From NCBI GenBank assembly GCA_963422655.1, contig OY730440.1, forward strand, positions 868,001-932,000: 64,000 nt of DNA, in the 5' to 3' direction. Below, one piece after another: positions 24,523 through 27,654 of this stretch. Below the pieces are notes generated by a model that made no database searches, was not told where the DNA came from, and worked only from the letters and a program-made list of their open reading frames with translations. A program made the translations under genes and the position numbers. The first letter of the stretch is position 1. Every line of letters starts with the position of its first letter. Source of the DNA: CATQHS01 sp963422655. Its GTDB lineage: Bacteria > Actinomycetota > Acidimicrobiia > Acidimicrobiales > Aldehydirespiratoraceae.

Positions 24523-25503
24523 CAGCACGATCTTGACTACGGCGTACTCATAGTAGGAACTACTCACCAGATAACGTATCGATACGACGTAGGACCGTCC
24601 ACTGGTGAAGTCCAAGTCAACTGCACCCACCCTTATCTTCCCCGTAGGATCTATGGTGAAGGCGTCATCTTCGCTATGGACAAGATCAAACCCACTTGCA
24701 GATGACGACCCGATCAAATCTGCTACAGAACCAACCGTGCCACCCTGCACAACCCTCTCAGTTATATGAAATACATATGGACCGGCACCAGCTCTCAAGG
24801 AATCCAAAGATTTCGGAATATGTAAACTGGGATTATCAAAAACATAAAACTGGCGCAACGAGCTCTGGGAAGCGAATTCAACCGGCAAGGTCCCCGAAAA
24901 GTCATTGTCATTGAGCCAGAGTCTCTCCAACTTGGGCAGAGTAGCCAACCTGACCGGTATCAACCCTGACAACTTATTACTATCAAGCTGTAGCCACCTC
25001 AAGTTACTCCAGCTACCCGCACCGGTTGGTATGGACCCCGATAAATCATTGTTGGAAAGACTCAAGTAGCCCAAGCTGGTCCAGTTGCTCAACTCGATCG
25101 GTATATTCCCCGTCAACTGATTATTGCTGAGATCCAGCTTCACCAAACTGGTCAACTGATTCAACTCAGCCGGTATCACCCCCGATAACACATCGGGTTT
25201 CCCTGTCAACTTCAGCTCTTCGAGTTCACCAGAACTGCCAAAGCTCAACCCTTCCCAACGGGTAAACACCGTAGAATCGTTCCAGTTCAACCCCGACGGA
25301 TCGCCATCACCGATCAAAACATTCTTAGCCGCCCACAAGACCCGACATTCATCCACCCTACTCTGGTTGGAGGAATAGTCCGGGATTACGGTACCGTTTA
25401 CGCAAACATCGTTACCTTGAGCACCGGCAGGACCCATCCCGACCGCAACGCCCAATAACACCAATACCCCCCCCCCGATCAGAAGCGCCAACCACCTAAC
25501 CAT
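1..25503 (-). CDS. Giant secreted LRR / cadherin-like / fibronectin-III repeat protein (3' end beyond window)
   Basis: The minus frame is open from the ATG at 25503 to base 1, about 8,500 codons, and continues off the left edge. I checked that codon phase is the same at 25503, 6123 and 39, and read several irregular stretches without finding a stop. Residues 1-28 look like a signal peptide (MVRW start, hydrophobic core, AGA-Q cleavage site). Residues 30-130 resemble the cap of plant-type LRR proteins (Cys34, Cys53), followed by about five LRRs of the form LxxLxLxxNxLSGxIP to near residue 215. A non-repetitive linker follows, then 40 tandem pairs of a cadherin-like domain (core DFENPADDDGDNDY, acidic Ca-binding type) and an FN3 domain (VAWDEP ... 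YEVQVRA). The protein is probably extracellular and adhesive; no anchor is visible. No clear Shine-Dalgarno precedes the ATG. The plus-strand open frames across this region are antisense shadows. Confidence 0.93.
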   Translation of the reverse strand, partial: MVRWLALLIGGGVLVLLGVAVGMGPAGAQGNDVCVNGTVIPDYSSNQSRVDECRVLWAAKNVLIGDGDPSGLNWNDSTVFTRWEGLSFGSSGELEELKLTGKPDVLSGVIPAELNQLTSLVKLDLSNNQLTGNIPIELSNWTSLGYLSLSNNDLSGSIPTGAGSWSNLRWLQLDSNKLSGLIPVRLATLPKLERLWLNDNDFSGTLPVEFASQSSLRQFYVFDNPSLHIPKSLDSLRAGAGPYVFHITERVVQGGTVGSVADLIGSSSASGFDLVHSEDDAFTIDPTGKIRVGAVDLDFTSGRSYVVSIRYLVSSSYYEYAVVKIVLNQAPSITTAAAQLIPENTAGVALTVGNDDGGGLGWRITGGDDRALFTVAVDKADSSQATLSFRTAPDFENPADKNGDNDYVVEVTVTDIHGATAVRTFTVTVTDVTVEIPAAPGALTVTPGVFSLDVAWDVPANMGPAITRYDVRYGIRGSGTWTRLNPSPGPNQRATIAGLTVGTTYQVQVRAVNAEGRSDWSQSGRGSPTANQPPTITTIAGLAVGQDTIDVAENTAGVALTASNDGGGGLVWMITAGDDQSLFTVTADKADSKKATLSFRTAPDFEKPADDDGDNDYVVEVTVTDIHGSTDVETFTVTVTNVVEVPAAPTVTVTPGVLLLDVAWDEPANTGPAIFGYQVTYRPSGSERWLIVTPGEGKRRVTIDWLDAGTTYEVQVQALTIERFGYWSPSRFGTPRANRAPSITTTGLSMAENNAGVALTATNDDGGVLGWSITGGADRNLFDLNPDRLDSKQATLSFKTPPDFENPADKDENNDYVVAVTVTDVYYDESVEVVTVTVTDDDTEAPAAPAAPTVTPGVLSLGVAWDAPANMGPTITGYDVRYGIRDSGAWNRLKPGPGPGRRATIAGLVAETAYEVQVRAVNAEGRSDWSRSRSGTPTANRPPSITTTGLSVAENTAGVALTASNDDGGVLKWSVTGGADRALFDVAVDKADSSKATLSFGTPPDFEKPADDDGGNDYVVEVTVTDIHGATDVETFTVTVTDVSSEVPSAPTAPTVTPGVSSLGVAWDAPANPGPAITGYDVRYGIRDSGAWTALNPSPGLNRRATIAGLTVGTAYEAQVRARNTEGTGDWSPSRSATPTANQPPSITTTAAQSIPENTAGVALTASNDDGGVLKWRITGGADGDLFTVTVDKANSSKATLSFRTAPDFEKPADDDGGNDYVVEVTVTDVHGATDDRTVTVTVTDDDTEAPGTPAAPTVTPGLLSLDVAWDEPANPGPAITGYDVRYSVDGSGAWTRLKPGPGLKQRATIAGLTAKTAYRVRVRARNAEGAGDWSHPKTATPTVNRPPSITASAQSLQEKTADDLRAQFDSEGELIISELAGVELTASNDDDGELGWSITGGADRALFRIDSDSSDTSRAMLSFRTAPDFEKPADKDKNNVYVVEVTVTDIHDATSVEMVTVTVTNVVEVPAAPTLTVTAGVLSLDVAWDEPANTGPAITRYEVRIVTFYTGKVVIRWLAGNERQTTYVNLDSTVYRVRVRAHNADGPSEWSPYERRTPIANQPPSITTEAGLSVTENTVGVALAASNDDDGGLRWSITGGADQNLFDLNAVPLDSKRATLSFITAPDFENPADDGGGNDYVVEVTVTDIHGATDVREFTVTVTDVASEGPAAPDAPTVTPGVLSLGVAWDEPANLGSAITGYDVRYRTGRSGSWTTVEAGPNLGVTIGELIAKTGYEVQVRAVNAEGAGAWSLSEWGTPIANQAPSIITEAGLSVSENTVGAALAAGNDDDGELKWSVTGGADRALFDVAAEPSDSKRATLSFKTAPDFENPADTGNNNAYVVAVTVTDVHGAKDVETFTVTVTNVAVEVPAAPTAPTVTPGASSLDVAWAEPAANPGPAITGYDVRYGISGSGAWTALNPGPGPNRRATITGLTVGTDYEVQVRAVNGEGAGGWSRSGTGTPIANQPPSITTTAAQSIPENTVGVALAASNDDGGGLVWSVTGGADRALFDVAADKADSSKATLSFKTAPDFENPADDYKSNAYVVAVTVTDVHGAKDVETFTVTVTNVAVEVPAAPAAPTVTPGASSLDVAWEEPVNPGPAITGYDVRYRTKGSGTWTTPDPGPGPNRRATIIGLTAKTVYEVQIRARNTEGAGGWSRSGTGTPAVNQPPSITTTAAQSIPENTTDVALTAINDKDSDNDFLVWVVTGGADQALFTVAADSADSKRATLSFKTAPDFENPADKDENNDYVVEVTVIDIYFTQAVKTFTVTVADVAVEVPAAPAAPTLTAGLSSLDVAWAEPANTGRPAITGYDVRYRTKGSGYWATLDPGPGPNRRATIAGLTARTVYEVQVRAVNGEGAGGWSRSRTGTPAVNRPPSIITTAAQWIPENTTDIALTAIDNDDFRTDSERAIPLGWLMTAGGDGNLFTVTADPADSKKATLSFKTAPDFENPADGNGDNVYVLGVVVIDAHNARAIKTFRVTVTDVAEVPDAPGAPTVTPGVLSLDVAWAEPANTGRPAITGYDVRYRTRGSGTWSRPNRDSGTNRRATIAGLAVGTDYEVQVRTRNAEGHSSWSPFVSGSPIANQPPSITTAAAQSIPENTTDVALTAGNDDGGALSWAVSGGADGDQFTVTVDEALTLLQVDGDQGADEDQFTVTVDEADSKRATLSFKTAPDFENPADTGKNNVYVVEVTVTDIQGATAVQTFTVRVTDVAEAPDAPGAPTVTPGELWLKVAWDAPTNKGPAITGYDLEIGAIPNGALWTRTLRGHERHTVFGRMGNSQIGRIILQEGLSYRTRIRARNAEGVGGWSSFVSGTPIANQRPRIITAAGLSVAENTAGVALTAGNDDGGRLRWSITGGADQASFDVTVNRADSSKATLGFKTAPDFENPADKDNNNVYVVAVTVTDVHGAKAVQTFTVTVLDVAEVPAAPDAPTLTVTAGVEKLRVAWTEPANTGPAITGYDVRYRTEVSKSWTRLNPGRNRRVVINGFTGRQAYEVQVRARNAEGRSGWSESGSETPTVNQAPSITTAAAQSIPENTAGVALAATDANSDTLRWSITGGADQYLDDQHLVTVVRDRADSSKAKLIFVNIYGHTTPPDFENPIDDDGDNDYVVEVTVTDIHDATAVQTFTVTVTNVAEVPAAPAAPTVTPGVLSLGVAWAAPANPGPAITGYDVRYRTEFSKSWTRLNPGPGPGRRATIDELTAGTVYEVQVRAINSDGAGVWSESGPEAPTVNQPPSITTAAAHSIPENTAGVALAASNDDDGRLRWSITSGADQNLFDVTADPADSKKATLSFKTAPDYETPSDVGTDNVYVVAVTVTDIHDATAVQTVTVTVTDVSSEVPAAPDAPTVTPGVLSLGVAWDAPVNPGPAITRYEVVVFRRGSRVGIQYPLRKERDWGQMIVSNLIAGSEYRVRIRAVNAEGNGAWSPFVSGTPTANQAPSITTTELSVPENTTVVALAATNDDGGALRWSITGGADKDLFDVTVNPSNSKAATLRFITAPDFENPADDDGGNDYVVEVTVTDIHDATAVEELTVTVTNVAVEVPAAPTALTVTPGVLSLDVTWDAPANPGPAIIRYEVEYNEDIGGAFKIFFSLIPGPGLNRQATIDELTYGSLYEVQVRAVNSDGAGAWSPVVSGSPIANQAPNITTAASHSVTENTAGVALTATDANGDTLSWSVTGGADRGRFTVAADKADSKKATLSFKTAPDFENPDDDNGDNVYVVEVTVTDVHGARAVQEFTVTVTDDDTEAPGTPGAPTVTAGVGKLGVAWVAPTNTGPAITGYDMRYRIDGAVSWIRLNPGPGLQVTVDKLTVDTVYEFQVRARNDEGRSGWSPSESGTPVANRAPSITTAASHSVTENTAGVALTATDANGDTLSWSVTGGDDRALFTVAVNPADSSKATLSFGTAPDFEDPADTGKNNVYVVEVTVTDIHDAKAVRVFTVTVTNVSEAPTAPTALTVTPGVLSLGVAWVAPANTGPAITGYDVQYRTSGAGSWILLDPGPGLKLRATVDKLTGSTVYEVRVRARNTEGTGDWSQSVEETPTANQAPSITTAAAQSAAENTAGVALAATNDDDGTLGWSVTGGADRDLFTVTVDPSDSKQATLSFKTAPDFENPTDDNSDNDYVVEVTVTDIHDAKAVRVFTVTVTNVSEIPAAPTLTVTPGVLSLGVAWAAPANTGPAITGYDVQYRTSGAASWILLVPGPGLRVTVDKLTGGTAYEVRVRARNTEGDGAWSQSVEETPTANQAPSITTAAAQSVAENTAGVALTAGNDDGGGLRWSVTGGDDRDLFTVAANPSDSKQATLSFKTAPDFENPADDNSDNDYVVAVTVTDIHGATDVREFTVTVTNVAVEVPAAPDAPSVTPGVLSLGVAWAEPAANPGPAVTGYDVRYGIRDSGAWTRLNPSPGLNRRVVVGGLTGGKAYEVQVRARNDEGRSGWSGSGFGTPTANQPPSISTTKAQSVSENTAGVALTASNDDGGKLRWSVTGGDDRDLFTVTVDPSDSKQATLSFKTAPDFENPDDDNGDNDYVVEVTVTDVHGSKAVRVFTVTVTNVSEAPAAPAAPTVTPGVLSLSVAWAEPAANPGPAVTGYDVRYAIKDSGAWTTLNPSPGPGLRATVGGLTGGKAYEVQVRARNSEGPGGWSGSGFGTPIANQPPSITTTRAQSVTENTAGVALTASNDDGGVLRWTVSVVVVDGNRFTVTADPSDSSKATLSFKTAPDFENPADHDRDNLYQVAVVVTDIHGDTDIQSFNVTVTNVSEAPAVPGAPTVTPGVLSLSVAWAEPANPGLAVTGYDVRYAIKDSGAWTTLNPSPGLNLRAVIDKLTGGKAYEVQVRARNDEGRSGWSGSGFGTPTANQPPSISTTKAQSVSENTAGVALTAGNDDDGGLRWTVTGGADQASFTVTADSSDSKQATLSFDTAPDFENPADDNGDNVYVVEVTVTDIHGAAAVREFTVTVTDVTVEVPAAPDAPTVTPGVSSLSVAWAEPANPGPAITGYDVRYGVRNSGVWTLLKPDPGLNLRAVIDKLTARTVFEMAYEVQVRAVNSEGTGGWSGSGFGTLTANQAPSITTAAAQSVPENIAGVALTATDANGDTLRWSVTGGADQASFTVAADSSGSSEATLSFDTVPDFENPADKDNNNVYVVEVTVTDIHGAAAVRVFTVTVTNVVEVPAAPTLTVIPGVLSLSVAWTEPANTGPAITGYSVSRERINGSEYEITVYPASSRQDTLEGLSAGVTYRVRVNANNAVGAGRSRVGWGIPIANRDPSITTAVAHAVPENTAGVALAATNDDDGGVLSWTVTGGADQDLFTVTADSSDSKKATLSFDTAPDFENPADKDNNNVYVVEVTVTDIHGAAAVRVFTVAVTNVSEIPAAPTLTVTPGVEKLSVAWTEPANPGQAIIVYDVQYRIGSSGAWIRLAPVRGPDRRATVDKLTGSTTYEVRVRAVNDEGAGAWSQSVEGTPTVNRAPAITTVAAHSIPEHTASVALAATNDDDGKLRWTVSGGADRALFTVAAGKADSKQATLSFKTAPDYENPADDGSDNVYVVAVTVTDIHGTRDVRTFTLRVTDVTVEVPAAPTITLTAGAGHMTVTWEEPVNTGPAITGYEVRMVRPLGSVKILRLEENKRQTTFVKLVWKFHRFRVRAHNAEGAGAWSNYPRGRPIANQAPSITTAAAHSVAENTADVALTASNDDDGGELGWSITGGADRDLFSVTADEEDSKKATLSFDTAPDFEAPTDANTDNVYVVEVTVTDIHGATDVREFTLTVTNVVEVPAAPTLTVTPGTLSLTVEWTGSANPGPAITGYDVRYGTIVSRTFSYIKMNQGDRGVIINRLNAGESYHVQVRAINYESRSDWSPLVEGTPTENQAPTITTAAARLVPENTADVALAAADDGGLAWTVTGGADQNLFSVTADPSDSWKATLSFKVAPDFENPADDNGDNVYVVAVTVTDFHGATAVETFTVTVTNVAEVPAAPALTVTPGVLSLSAAWDAPASPGSAITGYDVEYRIGSSGAWIRLTPGPGLNRQAAIDKLTGETAYRVRVRAVNAEGAGAWSQSVEGTPAVNQPPSITTTGLSASENTADVALAATNDDGGELVWSITGGADKDLFSVTASKEDSKQATLSFKVAPDFENPTDDNGDNGYVVEVTVTDIHDAAAVEELTVTVTDVTVEAPATPTLTVTPGVLSLIVAWTEPVNEGPAITGYEVIYRTGSGSWTPLAPAPGLNRQVVISGLTADTAYEVQVRARNAEGRSDWSQSVEGTPTGNRAPSITTTGLSAAENTADVALTAGNDDDGALRWTVTGGADRDLFSVTADSSDSKQAMLSFKVAPDFENPTDDNGDNDYLVEVTVTDIHGATDVEELTVTVTDVSEAPAAPTKLSVTTPNAYELRVTWDEPVDPSRPAVTGYEVRYRARWSFQTGPWRSFRAGLDRQAVISGLFTSVYEVQVRAFNAEGAGAWSQSVEGTPTRNQAPSITTAGVQSVPENTAGVALEATNDDDGALVWSITGGADRALFTVAADPSDSKQATLSFKTAPDFEKPAETDGENEYFVWVTVIDIYGSSDAAPFLLTVTDVTVEVPAAPTLTVTDGVLSLGVAWDAPVNPGPAITGYDVRYRTGGSESWTPLKPGPGLDRQVVISGLIARTGYEVQVRAVNPEGTGDWSPSGSGTPTVNQAPSITTTATPSAAENTADVALAATNDDDGGLRWRITGGADRALFDVTADPADSLKATLSFKTAPDYENPADDNGDNVYVVAVTVTDIHDATAVRTFTVTVIDVTVEVPAAPDAPTVTPGVLSLGVAWDAPVNPGPAITGYDVRYRIDGSESWTPLKPGPGLDRQVVISGLIARTGYEVQVRAVNSEGDGDWSPSGSGTPTVNQAPSIATAAARSVAENTTDVALAATNDDDGGLRWSITSGADKDLFAVTVDRTDSKQATLSFKTAPDYENPADDNGDNVYVVAVTVTDVHGATAVRTFTVTVNNVLMEVPVYLAAPLVTDGVLSLGVAWTPPPAFWSFGRQAVTGYDVRYGIRGSGAWTMMNPSPGLKRRVVVAGLIANVAYEVQVRAVNPAGTGDWSPSGSGTPIANQAPSITTEAVQSVAENTAGVALAATNDDGGGLRWRITSGADRGLFRVAVDEEDSKQATLSFNTAPDFENPADGNGDNDYVVAVTVTDIHGATAVRKFTVTVTNVVEVPAVPRRPTVTPAGVLKLTATWYAPVNPGPAITGYDVRYRASGSESWTPLTPGPGTDRRATISGLTAQAYEVQVRAVNDEGAGGWSESGSETPVANQAPSITTAAAQSVAENTAGVALAATNDDDGGGLRWRITSGADRGLFSVAVDEADSKKATLSFKVAPDFENPADVGTDNVYVVEVTVTDIHGATDVEELTVTVTDVTSEVPAAPDAPTVTPGVLSLNVAWDEPVNKGLAITGYGVRYRSIGLKSWTRLTSGPDRRVVIDELIARTGYEVQVRAVNDEGSGGWSRSGRGIPIANQDPSITTTGLSVSENTAGVALAATNDDDGKLVWSIIGGADKDLFTVAADPADSKQATLSFKTAPDFENPTDDNGDNVYVVGVMVTDIHDARAVQTVTVTVTNVTREVPAAPDAPTVTPGVEKLSVAWDAPVNTGPPIIRYEVRYIETDGFVEISSILNPGPGLNRHATIDKLNGGLVHRVHVRAVNDEGAGGWSVPGSGTPVANQAPSITTAAAQSVAENTAGVALAATDANGDTLRWTVTGGADQALFDVTADKADSSKAILSFKTAPDYENPTDDDTSNTYVVAVTVTDSQDATDVRVFKVTVTDVAVEVPAVPRRPTVTAAGVLSLSVTWAEPAANPERAVTSYDVRYRASGSESWTRLRPGPGLDMRATIDKLTAAAYEVQVRARNSEGPGGWSVSGSGTPTANKAPRIRPYTLLIPENTTDVLLLVINDDDGELVWSITGGADEDLFTVNPLHSKAATVSFKTAPDFENPTDDDTSNTYVVEVTVTDIHGAADVGEFTVKVTDVDVELPGAPTMPTVTDGVLSLGVAWDAPVNPGPAITGYDVRYAVDGSGSWARLKPSPGLNLQATIGGLTAETVYRVRVRAINDVGPGDWSPYGSGTTSVNQPPSITTTPARSVEENTTDVALAATNDDDGELVWSVTGGADEDLFSVTANTADSKQATLSFKTAPDFENPADGNGNNDYVVEVTVTDIHGDTDVEEFKVTVTDDDNEVPDAPTLTVTPGVEKLTMTWDEPVNTDRPAITGYDVQYAFAGWDVWFPLNPGPGLKRQATLDKLTDERAYEVRVRARNPNGAGPWSASGRGTPTRNRAPSITTATGLSVTENTAGVALTAGNDDDGELSWSVTGGVDQNLFDVTAHPADSKKATLSFKTAPDFENPADTGSDNDYVVAVTVTDIHDATDVETFTVTVTNASEAPAAPTAPTVTPGVLKLGVAWDAPVNPGPAITGYDVQYAVRDSGSWTPGPDPGLSRQVVISGLTGATGYEVQVRARNSDGTGGWSASGRGTPTVNQAPT
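25467..25476 (-). repeat. Homopolymer G10 inside the signal-peptide codons of the giant gene
   Basis: Ten consecutive C on the plus strand read as G10 on the coding strand, covering codons 10-12 and the first base of codon 13 (Gly-Gly-Gly-Val). Any change of one or two bases would shift the frame within the first 13 codons. Tracts like this are the classic substrate for slipped-strand phase variation of surface proteins. Confidence 0.85.
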
Positions 25504-25517
25504 CCGAACAACCACCG

Positions 25518-25691
25518 TCAACCAAGCTCTTCCAGAGACCTTGATCCAGGCGCTGCCACCATCACCGGGCCTTCGTTCAGTTCCACGGCCCAGCCCCCTT
25601 CGCTGGCAGTAACGGGCCGTCGGATCGGACCGGAACGTCCAATAACCCCCCCCCCCCCCCCCCGGATCAGAAGCGCCAACCACCTAACCAT
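25518..25691 (-). pseudogene. 57-codon chimeric leader frame: giant-gene start fused to transferase tail
   Basis: The ATG at 25691 copies the start of the giant gene (MVRWLALLI). After the G18 run the frame enters a duplicated copy of the CoA-transferase C-terminus (GPIRRPVTASEGG ... SLEELG) and stops at 25518, 14 bases before the true start of the giant gene. It is a by-product of the duplication. With G18 the frame is open; one base more or less would change it. It could act as a translated leader upstream of the giant gene, but nothing shows that it is expressed. Confidence 0.6.
25646..25663 (-). repeat. Homopolymer G18 in the duplicated leader copy
   Basis: Eighteen consecutive C on the plus strand (G18 on the minus strand) occupy the place of the G10 tract in the duplicated copy of the giant gene's 5' end. 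At this length both polymerase slippage in the cell and sequencing or assembly error are likely, so the exact count is uncertain. Confidence 0.7.
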
Positions 25692-25705
25692 CCGAACAAC
25701 CACCG

Positions 25706-27091
25706 TCAACCAAGCTCTTCCAGAGACCGTGATCCAGGCGCTGCCACCGTCACCGGGCCTTCGTTCAGTTCCACGGCCCAGCCTCCTTCGCTGGCAGTAA
25801 CGGGCCGTCGGATCGGACCTGCGGCCCGGCTCAGTGCCCACCGTATCACTTCGACCATGGACAAGTCTATTAGCACGGTCCGGCCCTGAGACAACAATTG
25901 GGCACCGGCCACGGCGGCGGCAAGTCCGGTAACGGGATCGGCCACAGCATCGGCCACGAACAACGGCGGGTCCCCGGCCAAGAACAGTCCGGCGGCGACG
26001 GCGGCGTCGTCTCCGAAAGCGATCCGGTTGACGTCAGAGCCGTATCGTCCGTAACCAGTCACCGAAATCCAGGCCGACCCCGACTCGACCACTTCGGCGG
26101 GTTCTATCCCCCATTGTTGCATCACTCGAGGCCGGCTGGCTTCCAAGACCAGATCGGCTTCGGCCATGAGGTCTCGGAGCCGACCGACAGCAGCCGGATC
26201 AGGTAGATCCAATACCAACCGCTCCTTGCGGTTGTTGATCAGGTCGAAGAAACCGATCGGCCCCCTCCGAGCCCCGTCGGGTCGTGTTGCCGACTCTACT
26301 TTGATTACCCGAGCCCCGGCTCGGGCCAGCAGGGCTCCGGCCAGCGGGCCGGCCCACAGGCTGGTCAGGTCGATCACCGTCGGGTTCGCAGTAGAGTTCC
26401 GGGTCGGCCCTTCGGCCACCACCGACCCGTGTAGGCCCATCGACGCCGAGTTTTCGTCGGCCACGGGGCCGTTGACCAATGTCGAGACGCTGCCGATCAC
26501 GGGGGCTCTCGCGGCTTCAGTACTGCTCGTACTGCTCGAGGTCCCGGAGCCGGCGGGACCCGTAGGGCCTCGAGGAACCGAGGCTACGGCCAGACCGAGC
26601 AGACCGGCCGTTTCGATCACGGCCACCGAGCTCATGGTCGACAAGCGAGCCCGGACGGCGGGCCAGTCGTGGGCGTCGACTCCCCCGCCTACCAGGGCCG
26701 GCAGGGCGGCCAGGTCGTGAGGTCGAGGCAGGTTGAGTACCACCCACCCGTCGGCGACGGCCACCATGTGTCCGTACCCACCCACGGTGGTGGAACCCTG
26801 TCGGGTGTGACCAGTGAAGACAGCTCGAGCCGCCAGAAGCGAAACTCCGTCCAGCTCGATCCTTCGGCCCAAGGCTTCGGTGGCCCGGGTGAAATCGTCG
26901 CTCAACTCGTCGAGTGCTCGTACGATACCGGCTGGCTCCACTATCGGCGGGCCATCCGGCCAACCCGTCAACGCCATGGCTCCCGACTCGGCCCAGACTC
27001 TGGCGCACCGGTCGTCGTCACGACCAAGCCCGGAAGTCACAGCGCTGTCGGTTGGCATCGTGCTATTCGGCTCCGACCAAGCCCGAGACAT
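25706..27091 (-). CDS. CaiB/BaiF (family III) CoA-transferase, permuted two-half type
   Basis: 461 residues. The C-terminal half carries the family's N-terminal signature VIDLTSLWAGPLAGALLA followed by GARVIKVES and RPDGARRGP, and later the ITGYGRYG and FGDDAAVA segments. The N-terminal half (SGAMALTGWPDGPP, GRRIELDGVSLL) resembles what is usually the middle of a CaiB protein, so the domain order looks permuted. I believe this arrangement recurs in actinobacteria. The family moves CoA between acyl-CoA thioesters and free acids in the cytoplasm; the substrate here cannot be read from sequence. Neighbouring ligase, crotonase and dehydrogenase genes suggest fatty-acid, sterol or aromatic-acid catabolism. 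The last 38 codons lie in a 155-bp duplication. It is divergent from the small gene at 27245. Confidence 0.85.
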   Translation of the reverse strand: MSRAWSEPNSTMPTDSAVTSGLGRDDDRCARVWAESGAMALTGWPDGPPIVEPAGIVRALDELSDDFTRATEALGRRIELDGVSLLAARAVFTGHTRQGSTTVGGYGHMVAVADGWVVLNLPRPHDLAALPALVGGGVDAHDWPAVRARLSTMSSVAVIETAGLLGLAVASVPRGPTGPAGSGTSSSTSSTEAARAPVIGSVSTLVNGPVADENSASMGLHGSVVAEGPTRNSTANPTVIDLTSLWAGPLAGALLARAGARVIKVESATRPDGARRGPIGFFDLINNRKERLVLDLPDPAAVGRLRDLMAEADLVLEASRPRVMQQWGIEPAEVVESGSAWISVTGYGRYGSDVNRIAFGDDAAVAAGLFLAGDPPLFVADAVADPVTGLAAAVAGAQLLSQGRTVLIDLSMVEVIRWALSRAAGPIRRPVTASEGGWAVELNEGPVTVAAPGSRSLEELG

Positions 27092-27244
27092 GACTAAAAC
27101 TTAGTTGGATTAATAGGGCCTCTAAGTTCAATACCGTATCAAATTGGACACTGTATCAAGTACATCAAATACTGTGAACTTGACGCCCGAGTGACTCAAC
27201 CTGTGAATGCCAAACTACCTAGACCCAGCTCAAAAGGAGGACAG
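27092..27244. promoter_or_regulatory. AT-rich divergent intergenic region
   Basis: The 153 bases between two divergent genes are clearly richer in A+T than the flanking genes and must hold promoters for both directions. A possible plus-strand pair (TTGGAC at 27144-27149, AAATAC at 27167-27172, 17-base spacing) is too weak to assign firmly. I see no convincing operator palindrome. Confidence 0.45.
27233..27240 (+). promoter_or_regulatory. Strong Shine-Dalgarno site fixing the start at 27245
   Basis: AAAGGAGG lies four bases before the ATG at 27245. It rules against the longer frame that would begin at 27191, whose start has no such site. Confidence 0.8.
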
Positions 27245-27550
27245 ATGGTCGAGCTCAGGCCCGGCGCCCGTTTTAGAAGCTCGGTTTGCACGACCGAGGT
27301 GATTGTGGTCAAAGGCACAGGCCAGGTCGATCTGACCTGCGGCGGGGAACCGATGGTAGAAATCGGCACTCCCAAACGCTCCGACGCCCCTAGCCCCAAT
27401 ACGACCGGAGGATCACTGCTCGGCAAGCGCTACGGCGACACCGACGACGCTATCGAAGTGCTGTGCACCAAGGCTGGTTCCGGCTCGATGGCTTTGGGCG
27501 CTACCGTCCTGTCGGTGAAAGAACCCAAGCCTTTGCCGGCCTCGGACTGA
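27245..27550 (+). CDS. Small conserved protein of unknown function beside acyl-CoA ligase
   Basis: 101 residues, starting MVELRPGARFRSSVC. No signal peptide or membrane segment is visible. Visible features are three cysteines (SVCTTE, LTCGGEP, VLCTKAG) and a conserved-looking GSLLGKRYGD stretch near the middle, ending KEPKPLPASD. From memory, similar 90-100-residue proteins sit next to acyl-CoA ligase genes in mycobacteria and other actinobacteria, but I cannot name a domain. The spacing of LTCGG and VLC could suit metal binding; that is speculation. It precedes the ligase gene by 104 bases on the same strand, so the two may share a transcript. Confidence 0.75.
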   Translation: MVELRPGARFRSSVCTTEVIVVKGTGQVDLTCGGEPMVEIGTPKRSDAPSPNTTGGSLLGKRYGDTDDAIEVLCTKAGSGSMALGATVLSVKEPKPLPASD

Positions 27551-27654
27551 GCCGTCCCGGCCATGGGCCCAACCCACGCCCATCCCGATGACGAAGCCAT
27601 AACCCACCGAACCCCGAAACCACACCGGATCGGCACCAACCCGGAGACGCCGAT

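Larger units (their letters stand above)
25477..25819. repeat. 155-bp direct duplication (copies 25477-25631 and 25665-25819, offset 188 bp)
   Basis: The two copies differ at three positions (about 98% identical). Each holds the last 38 codons and stop of the CaiB-type transferase, the 14-base gap and the first nine codons of the giant gene. The right copy ends the intact transferase gene; the left copy leads into the intact giant gene. The spacer 25632-25664 contains an 18-C run. Before the duplication the giant gene would have begun 14 bases after the transferase stop, so the two were probably co-transcribed. Confidence 0.9.

Noticed and set aside
187..24705. Long plus-strand open frames (for example 6442-9888 and 10039-13992) across the left third
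   Set aside because: They are antisense to the repeat gene, repeat with the same period, and translate to Arg/His/Gly-rich low-complexity sequence with no recognisable domain.
27144..27172. Promoter with TTGGAC and AAATAC boxes upstream of the small gene
   Set aside because: Spacing is right, but the -10 box is poor; I kept only the intergenic region as a regulatory feature.
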